This document shows, one piece after another, positions 1 through 5,041 of a stretch of DNA of 8,070 bases (the first letter of the stretch is position 1; every line of letters begins with the position of its first letter). Source of the DNA: Candidatus Bipolaricaulota bacterium. GTDB lineage: Bacteria > Bipolaricaulota > Bipolaricaulia > Bipolaricaulales > Bipolaricaulaceae. The notes below the pieces were generated by a model that saw nothing but the letters and a program-made list of their open reading frames with translations, did no database searches and was not told the origin of the DNA. Location of the stretch: NCBI GenBank assembly GCA_021163465.1, contig JAGGWU010000177.1:1-8070 (forward strand). Reading direction: 5' to 3'. Made by a program: the position numbers and the translations under genes.

Positions 1-43
1 GGGGGGGGGGGGGGGGGGGGGGTGCCCCCCGGGGGGGGGGGGG
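1..43. other. Homopolymer run, probable contig-end artefact
   Basis: The window opens with 22 G, then T, G, six C and thirteen G. Real coding sequence of ruvA begins only where this run stops. No conserved ruvA residue is encoded inside it; the reading frame through it gives only Pro/Gly repeats. Seen directly: near-pure homopolymer that replaces the expected 5' end of ruvA. Inference: a sequencing or assembly artefact such as dark-cycle poly-G or low-quality end sequence, not a biological G tract. Confidence 0.8.
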
Positions 44-558
44 TTGGGTTCAGGATCCGGGTGCCCAAGCGCACCGTGGCAGGGCTTGCCGGAACGGCAA
101 AGCTCTACACCCATCTCACGGTAGGGGAAGACGAGCTCACCCTTTACGGGTTCGCCACCCCGGAGGAGCGGGATATGTTCGTGGGGTTGCTTTCGGTGCC
201 GCAACTCGGGCCCAGGCTTGCCTTTCGGTTGGTGGCCGCCATGCCCCCGGAGGAGTTCGCCGCCGCCATCCGCCGGGGGGACCTCTCGGCCCTGGAGCAA
301 GTGAAGGGGATCGGTCGGCGCACCGCCCAGCGCATCATGGTGGAGCTATCCGAGCGCCTGGCCAAGGTGGTCCCCGCGGCCCCCACGCCCCTCTCGGAAA
401 AGGAAACGGTGGTCTTGCGCGCCCTCACCTCTAAAGCCTTGGGGTTCTCCGAGGCCGAGGCGCGGAAGGCGCTGGAGCTCGTGCGCAAGGAGTTCACCCC
501 CGACATGCCGGTGGAGGAGATGATCCGCCGGGCCCTTCAGGTGCTCTCGTCGGCATGA
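22..558 (+). CDS. ruvA: Holliday junction branch-migration subunit RuvA, 5'-truncated
   Basis: RuvA forms tetramers that bind four-way DNA junctions and load the RuvB hexameric motor for branch migration. The readable protein starts at GVGF, a motif of the first beta-barrel domain, and continues with YTHLTVGEDELTLYGF, typical of domain I. Next comes the tandem helix-hairpin-helix domain II (LLSVPQLGPRLA, then VKGIGRRTAQRIMVEL). The small C-terminal RuvB-contacting domain III (LGFSEAEARKALE) ends the protein. About 20-25 N-terminal residues of domain I are missing; the GTG at 22 lies inside the homopolymer run and is not a believable start. The stop overlaps the start of ruvX by ATGA (555-558), which implies one transcript and coupled translation. 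Neither ruvB nor ruvC is in the window. The family call is secure; the true start is not visible. Confidence 0.93.
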   Translation: MPPGGGGVGFRIRVPKRTVAGLAGTAKLYTHLTVGEDELTLYGFATPEERDMFVGLLSVPQLGPRLAFRLVAAMPPEEFAAAIRRGDLSALEQVKGIGRRTAQRIMVELSERLAKVVPAAPTPLSEKETVVLRALTSKALGFSEAEARKALELVRKEFTPDMPVEEMIRRALQVLSSA

Positions 559-977
559 GGGTCATGGGGCTGGACGTAGGGGAAAGGCGCATCGGGATGG
601 CCCTTTCCGACGAGACCGGGACCATCGCCCAGGGGAAAGGGGTATACCTGCGCCGCGGCCACAATGAGGACGTGAAATATCTTGCGCGCAAAGCACGAGA
701 ATGGGGTGCAGAGCGGATCGTGGTGGGGCTTCCCCTAAATATGGACGGGACCGAAGGGGAACAGGCGAAGCGTGTACGCGAGTTTGCCAAGTCTTTGGAG
801 GAGGCGGTGGGTGTCACCGTTGAGCTTTGGGACGAACGTCTGACCACTTCGGAAGCGGAGAGGGTGCTCCTCGAAGCCGATTTCAGCCGGCGGAAACGCA
901 AGGCCCTCCGTGATGAGCTCGCCGCCGTGCTCATACTCCAATCCTGGCTTGACGCGCATCGGGATCGGCCGGACTGA
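555..977 (+). CDS. ruvX: YqgF/RuvX family nuclease (putative Holliday junction resolvase)
   Basis: The protein is 140 residues, normal for the YqgF/RuvX family, which has an RNase H-like fold. Family members are implicated in Holliday junction cleavage and in processing the 5' end of pre-16S rRNA. Conserved landmarks are visible: the first beta-strand with acidic residue D7 (LDVGERRIGMALSD), the GLPLN strand (58-62) followed by DGTEG, the DERLTTSEAE segment (93-102), and the C-terminal RDELAAVLILQSWL helix carrying D120. The three acidic positions expected of the active site are present. ATG at 555 is used because it overlaps the ruvA stop; a second ATG at 564 would remove only three residues. 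The pairing with ruvA supports a junction-processing role, while the rRNA-processing role known in Escherichia coli remains equally possible. Downstream the gene converges on fusA. Confidence 0.93.
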   Translation: MRVMGLDVGERRIGMALSDETGTIAQGKGVYLRRGHNEDVKYLARKAREWGAERIVVGLPLNMDGTEGEQAKRVREFAKSLEEAVGVTVELWDERLTTSEAERVLLEADFSRRKRKALRDELAAVLILQSWLDAHRDRPD

Positions 978-1008
978 TGAAGGTCGTTTTACCCACAAGG
1001 CTTCTGCG

Positions 1009-1040
1009 CCAACCCCTGGGGTCAGGTTGGCCGCAGGGGT
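1009..1040. other. Weak alternative hairpins between convergent ruvX and fusA
   Basis: Two overlapping inverted repeats lie in the ~95-base gap between the convergent ruvX and fusA genes. CCAACC (1009-1014) pairs with GGTTGG (1025-1030). ACCCCTG (1012-1018) pairs with CAGGGGT (1034-1040). The two pairings are mutually exclusive. Neither strand shows a T tract after the stem, so this is not a canonical intrinsic terminator. Its position fits a bidirectional stop or a messenger 3' end structure, but that is inference. Confidence 0.25.
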
Positions 1041-1073
1041 GTCCCTCCATGTCCCGAGCTCAAAGAGGAAGTC

Positions 1074-3168
1074 CTAAAGCCTCCCCTTATGGACAGCACG
1101 GCCACGGGCCGCTGCGATCTCCTCGGCTACGGCATACGGTACCGCTTGGTAGCGCTCGAAGTGCATGGTGAACTCGCCCCGGCCGCTGGTGGTGTTCCGC
1201 AGTTCCGAGGAATAACCGAACATCTCCGCCAACGGGACCCGGGCCCGCACCACCGCCCGCTTCCCTTTTATCTCCATCCCCATGATCTTGCTCCGCTTCG
1301 CCGCCAGCCCCCCCCGAGACTTGGCCCACGTACTCCTCGGGTACGGTGACCTCTACCGACATCACCGGCTCCAGGAGCTCCACCCCGGCCTTGAGGGCCG
1401 CCTGCTTAAGCGCCTGCCGCGCGCAGGCCCGGAAGGCCTGCTCTGAGGAGTCCACCTCGTGGAAGGAACCGTCCAGGAGGGTGACCTTGAGGTCCACCAT
1501 GGGGAAGCCCGCCAACGGCCCCGCGGCCATGGCATCGATGAACCCCTTCTTGATGGCGGGGATGTACTCCTTGGGGATCCGACCTCCAGTGACCCGGTTC
1601 TCGAACTGGAACCCCTCGCCCGGGCCCGCGGGCTCGAGCCGGAACACGATGTGGGCGTACTGACCGCGGCCGCCGGTCTGCTTCACCAGCTTGTGCTCGT
1701 GTTCCACAGATCCGAGAACCGTCTCCCGGTAGGCTACCTGGGGCACACCGGTGGTCACGTCCACCCCGAACTCCCGGCGGATCCGGTCCACGATGATCTC
1801 GAGGTGCAGTTCCCCCATCCCCGAGATCACCACCTCCCCGGTCTCGTCGTCGGACCGTGCCACGAAGGTGGGGTCCTCGGCGGAGAGATAGGCCAGGGCC
1901 CGGGAAAGCCGGTCCAGGTCCTCCCGCTTCGCCGGGGCGATGGCGAGGTCGATGACCGGGGAGGGGAACTCGATGGGCTCGAGCACCAATGGATAACGTT
2001 CGTCGCAGAGGGTGTCCCCGGTGTAGGTGTCGGAGAGGCCCACCACCGCCCCCACGTCCCCGGCGCGGAGCTCATCCACGATGTCACGCTTGTCGGCGTG
2101 GACCTCGAAGAGCCTCCCCACCCGCTGCTTCAGCCCCCGGGTGGCGTTGAAGACCACGTCCCCAGTGCGGAGGATCCCGGAGTAGATGCGCACGTAGGTG
2201 AACTTCCCCATGTGGCGGTCGGCCTGCACCTTGAACGCCAGGGCGCTCAGGGGCTCGTCGTCGCTGGGGGCGCGCCGTTCCTCCCGCCCCTCCCATTCGC
2301 CCACAACCGCCGGTAGGTCCGCCGGGGAGGGGAGGAAGTCCACAATGGCGTCCAGTAGCCGCTGGATCCCCTTGTTTCGGAACGCAGCCCCACACAGGAC
2401 GGGGACCAACGTCCCCGCGATGGTGCCGCGCCGGAGGGCGGCGATGAGCTCCTCCCGCGTCGGACCCTTCCCCTCCAGGTACTTCTCCAGGAGCGCATCG
2501 TCGGCTTCCGCTGCGGCCTCGAGGAGCCTCTCCCGGTGGGCCTCCGCCGTGGGGCGCAATTCTTCCGGGATCGGGGCACGGCGGAGTTCGATCCCCCGTG
2601 GTCCCTCATCGAAGTAGATCGCCTCCATGTCGATGAGGTCCACCAGGCCCCGGAATTCCTCCTCGGCCCCGATGGGAAGCACTACCGGCACGGGATTGGC
2701 ATCCAGCTCCCGCCGGATCTCCTCCACCACGGCGGCGAAGTCCGCCCCCACGCGGTCCATCTTGTTGATGAATGCGATCCGGGGGACGCGGTACTTCTCC
2801 GCTTGATGCCACACCGTCTCCGACTGGGGTTGTACCCCGCCCACGGCGCAGAAGAGGGCCACCGTCCCGTCCACCACCCGGAGCGACCGCTCCACCTCGG
2901 CGGTGAAGTCCACGTGGCCCGGGGTATCGATGATGTTGATCCGGTGTGCCCGCCAGTAGACGGAGGTGACGGCGGAGGTGATAGTAATCCCCCGCTCCTT
3001 CTCCTGGGGCATCCAGTCCATGGTGGCCTCGCCGTCGTGGACCTCGCCGATCTTGTGTTTTTTCCCGGTGAAGTAGAGGATGCGCTCGGTGACGGTGGTC
3101 TTCCCCGCGTCGATGTGGGCCATGATGCCGATATTGCGCACCCGGTTTATGCTTACCTCTTTGTGCAT
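1074..3168 (-). CDS. fusA: Translation elongation factor G, frame broken near the C-terminus
   Basis: EF-G is the ribosomal translocase GTPase, and with RRF it also splits ribosomes. The start is the ATG at 3168, preceded by AGGAGG at good spacing and giving the normal EF-G N-terminus. Visible G-domain motifs are the P-loop HIDAGKTT (18-25), RGITI (59-63) of switch I, DTPGHVDF (81-88) with catalytic-type H85, and NKMD (135-138). Domain II, domain III and domain IV (GRGQYAHIVF) follow in order. Close to codon 618 a run of eight C on the plus strand (1308-1315) puts the gene out of frame. With seven C the frame reads on through VPLAEMFGYSSELR and GRGEFTMHFERY to a TAG at 1074-1076, giving 697 residues, the usual EF-G length. 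Left uncorrected, the last ~75 residues (domain V) would be nonsense and end at 1087. Sequencing error or recent mutation are both possible. There is no rpsL, rpsG or tuf next to it. Confidence 0.92.
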
Positions 3169-3184
3169 CCTTCCTCCTTGGGGC

Positions 3185-3218
3185 AAAAGAAAAAGCCCTG
3201 GCCCGATGCCAAGGCTTT
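3185..3218 (-). terminator. Terminator-like hairpin in the fusA leader (possible attenuator)
   Basis: On the minus strand AAAGCC-T-TGG (3218 down to 3209) pairs with CCA-G-GGCTTT (3201 down to 3192). This is a ten-position stem with one A/C mismatch and a seven-base loop. It is followed at once by the U-rich tract UUUUUCUUUU (3194 to 3185). The fusA SD starts about five bases later. This is the form of an intrinsic terminator acting in the fusA direction; on the plus strand the stem is not followed by a proper T run. Only ~16 bases separate the structure from the start codon, so any fusA promoter must lie upstream and transcription must pass through it. That makes attenuation the natural reading, as an inference. 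Confidence 0.6.
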
Positions 3219-3251
3219 CCTCGGCTTTCGCACTACCTGAAACGGCCCCGC

Positions 3252-3279
3252 ATCTTACCCCATCCCGACGAAAACGCAA
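3252..3279 (-). promoter_or_regulatory. Candidate fusA promoter
   Basis: On the minus strand TTGCGT (3279-3274) and TAAGAT (3257-3252) are separated by 16 bases and match the sigma-70 consensus at three and four of six positions. A start near 3245 would give a ~77-base leader containing the terminator-like hairpin. The match is weak, and support comes mostly from position in the divergent fusA/FAD-dehydrogenase gap. Confidence 0.3.
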
Positions 3280-3292
3280 CCGGCTATCACGG

Positions 3293-3321
3293 TTAGGAAA
3301 AACGCGACTTTGAGCTAATAT
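3293..3321 (+). promoter_or_regulatory. Weak candidate promoter of the FAD dehydrogenase gene
   Basis: TTAGGA (3293-3298) and TAATAT (3316-3321) are 17 bases apart, ~45 bases ahead of the ATG at 3366. Matches to the sigma-70 consensus are three and four of six. The AT-rich patch stands out in an otherwise GC-rich gap, and a divergent gene needs a promoter here, but the call is speculative. Confidence 0.25.
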
Positions 3322-3365
3322 TGAAGGCCATCGAGACTTCTGGCGGGGACCGAGGAGAAATAGGG

Positions 3366-4703
3366 ATGCGATACGATGTGGCCATTGTGGGGGCGGGGCC
3401 GGCGGGGCTCTTCGCGGCCTTGGAATTGGTAGAGGCAGGATTCAAGATCCTCGTCATCGACAAGGGCTTGGATCCTCGGGCCCGAAAGAGCATCACCTGC
3501 GGGGTAGGTGGTGCCGGAACCTTCTCCGATGGGAAGCTGAACCTCACTCCTCGCATTGGAGGAGATCCTGCGGCCATCGGGTGTAGCCCCGCTGAGTTGG
3601 AGGCGCTGATCCGGGAAGTGGACAACGCCTTCACCCGCTATGGGGCCCCGGAGTGCTATTCCGGGGAAAGGGAGGAGGACTTGGCGGCCCTTAAGAAGAA
3701 GGCTGCCGAGGCGGGGATTGAGTTCATCGCCGGCCGCCAGCGCCATATCGGTACCTCTCGCATCCGCGAGGTGATCGATAACTTCTATCGCGACCTCGTC
3801 GCGCGGGGCGTGGAATTTCGCCTCGGGACCAAGGTGGAATCCATCGAGCACCTCGACGACGGCTTCCTTCTCAAGGGAAACGGCTTCGAAATAGAGGCCC
3901 GGCGGGTGATAGCCGCTCCCGGAAGGGTGGGTGCATATTGGCTGCGGGAGGTAGCCCGGAGGTTAGGGGTGGGGCCGGAATTCGGTCCCTTGGATGTGGG
4001 GGTGCGGGTGGAGTTCCCGGCCGAGCTTTATGAGCCTATCGAGCGGGTCATGTATGATGCCAAATTCCGCATGCGTACTTCCACCTACGACGATATGGTA
4101 CGTACCTTCTGCACCAACCCTCGGGGTTTCGTGGTTCGGGAAGACTACGAGGAGTTCGTGTTGGTGAACGGTCACGCCGAGAACGACAAGAAGACCGAGA
4201 ACACCAACTTCGCCCTCTTGGTGCACATCGAGCTCACCGATCCGGTGGAGGATACCACCGAGTACGGCCGGGCCATCGCCAAGCTCGCTACCACCATCGG
4301 CGGGGGAAAGCCGATCCTGCAGCGCTTAAAGGACCTGAAAAAGGGACGCCGTTCCACCCCTGAGAGGCTACGGCGGGCACCCATCAAACCCACCTTAAAC
4401 GAGTACACCCCGGGGGATATCTCCATGGCCCTCCCCCATCGGGTGGTGATGGATGTAGTGGAGGCCTTGGAACGGCTGGATCGGCTCATTCCAGGGCTTG
4501 CGGCCGACGGGACCTTGATTTACGCCCCCGAGATCAAGTTCTATGACACCCGGTACCGATTGCGAAAAGGGATGGAGACCGAGCTCCCGGGGTTTTACGT
4601 GGCCGGTGATGCTTCGGGCCACTCCCGTGGCATCGTGTTCGCCGCCGTTACCGGGTTGCTCGCAGCAAGACACATCAAGGCGGTGACGAGGCGCGGTAAA
4701 TAG
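3366..4703 (+). CDS. FAD-dependent dehydrogenase, COG2509-like, substrate unknown
   Basis: A 445-residue flavoprotein. The N-terminal Rossmann dinucleotide-binding motif GAGPAG is at residues 9-14, with the acidic end of the second strand at D32. A conserved block follows, CGVGGAGTFSDGKLNL (45-60), characteristic of uncharacterised FAD dehydrogenases of the COG2509 type. The C-terminal FAD-closing motif is GFYVAGDASGHSRGI (409-423), with D415 expected to contact the FAD ribityl chain. Another FAD-contact strand (RRVIAAPGRVG) lies mid-protein. There is no signal peptide or membrane segment, so it is probably cytoplasmic. ATG 3366 is preferred to an upstream in-frame TTG at 3321 because GAGGAG (3352-3357) sits eight bases before it and the Rossmann strand starts immediately. 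The substrate cannot be told from sequence. It is transcribed away from fusA, and a broken acetyltransferase gene starts 23 bases after its stop. Confidence 0.85.
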   Translation: MRYDVAIVGAGPAGLFAALELVEAGFKILVIDKGLDPRARKSITCGVGGAGTFSDGKLNLTPRIGGDPAAIGCSPAELEALIREVDNAFTRYGAPECYSGEREEDLAALKKKAAEAGIEFIAGRQRHIGTSRIREVIDNFYRDLVARGVEFRLGTKVESIEHLDDGFLLKGNGFEIEARRVIAAPGRVGAYWLREVARRLGVGPEFGPLDVGVRVEFPAELYEPIERVMYDAKFRMRTSTYDDMVRTFCTNPRGFVVREDYEEFVLVNGHAENDKKTENTNFALLVHIELTDPVEDTTEYGRAIAKLATTIGGGKPILQRLKDLKKGRRSTPERLRRAPIKPTLNEYTPGDISMALPHRVVMDVVEALERLDRLIPGLAADGTLIYAPEIKFYDTRYRLRKGMETELPGFYVAGDASGHSRGIVFAAVTGLLAARHIKAVTRRGK

Positions 4704-4726
4704 GACGGTGCCTTGGGTGAGCGCAC

Positions 4727-4933
4727 GTGATCTACGGAGGGCGGGTGAGGCTGCGGGCGATCGAGCGGGAGGATATCCCCCGGTTCCTTCGATGGCTCAA
4801 TGACCCCGAAGTGAGGAGATATTTGACCATGTACCGTCCCCTTTCCCGGGCGGAGGAGGAGCGATGGGTGGAGTCCCTTGAAGTTGTAAGCCATCTTTTC
4901 GCATTTACCCCGGCGGTAAGCCCAAGGAGCTAG
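4727..4933 (+). pseudogene. Truncated GNAT-family N-acetyltransferase (N-terminal fragment)
   Basis: The reading frame from GTG 4727 gives 68 residues. The first ~50 (VRLRAIEREDIPRFLRWLND, then PEVRRYLTMYRPLSRAEEERW) match the N-terminal alpha1-alpha2 region of RimJ/RimL-like GNAT acetyltransferases. The remaining ~18 residues show no GNAT character and run to a stop. Beta strands 2-5 and the acetyl-CoA-binding R/QxxGxG/A motif are absent, so no activity is expected; an intact member would be ~150-180 residues. GGGTGAG about six bases upstream could serve as SD. The fragment follows the FAD dehydrogenase by 23 bases and would be co-transcribed. It is most simply explained as the residue of a deletion. 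Confidence 0.7.
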
Positions 4934-4977
4934 CCGGATTTGCGCAACAACCTCTTAAGGATGTCCTCTCTCATTAA
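4882..4977 (+). pseudogene. Possible C-terminal relic of a thioredoxin-fold protein
   Basis: In the frame shifted from the acetyltransferase fragment, a 31-codon open stretch after a TGA (4879-4881) ends in TAA (4975-4977). It contains KPSFRIYPGGKPKELAGF and then QQPLKDVL. This resembles the end of thioredoxins: a cis-proline-type P-S/T-F strand, a G-K turn eight residues later, a conserved G, then an LKxxL helix. No start codon, CxxC motif or N-terminal half is present. The preceding residues of the acetyltransferase frame (EVVS) could be the strand just before the cis-proline, broken by a small indel. The resemblance is by eye over a short length and could be chance. Confidence 0.4.
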
Positions 4978-4992
4978 GGTGGTAAAAATCCT

Positions 4993-5020
4993 TTGTGCTC
5001 CGCAATGGCCCCGTTATAAT
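4993..5020 (+). promoter_or_regulatory. Candidate metG promoter with consensus -10
   Basis: A perfect TATAAT (5015-5020) stands out in a GC-rich context. The best -35 is TTGTGC (4993-4998) at 16 bases spacing, which matches TTGACA at only the first three positions. A start near 5027 would leave an ~15-base leader carrying the metG GGAGG. The site lies just after the gene debris and before metG, where a promoter is needed. Confidence 0.55.
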
Positions 5021-5041
5021 CCCGCCGAATGGAGGATGGCC

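Noticed and set aside
977..1171. A 64-codon plus-strand frame starting with an ATGA overlap to the ruvX stop
   Set aside because: It has no recognisable domain, is rich in Arg/Pro/Ser as chance high-GC frames are, and runs antisense into the conserved end of fusA.
1459..2316. A 285-codon plus-strand frame opposite fusA
   Set aside because: It is antisense to conserved EF-G codons and its His/Gly/Pro-rich composition is that of a GC-rich mirror frame.
3169..3279. Upstream extension of EF-G beyond ATG 3168
   Set aside because: It crosses the SD and terminator-like hairpin, and EF-G proteins start at the chosen position.
3278..3294. Inverted repeat AACCG/CGGTT with a seven-base loop in the fusA/flavoprotein gap
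   Set aside because: A five-base stem is expected by chance at this frequency, and there is no second copy to suggest an operator.
4940..5041. N-terminal extension of MetRS from TTG 4940
   Set aside because: The extra residues have no counterpart in MetRS and the stretch covers the thioredoxin-like debris and a consensus TATAAT; the SD at 5031-5035 points to TTG 5042.
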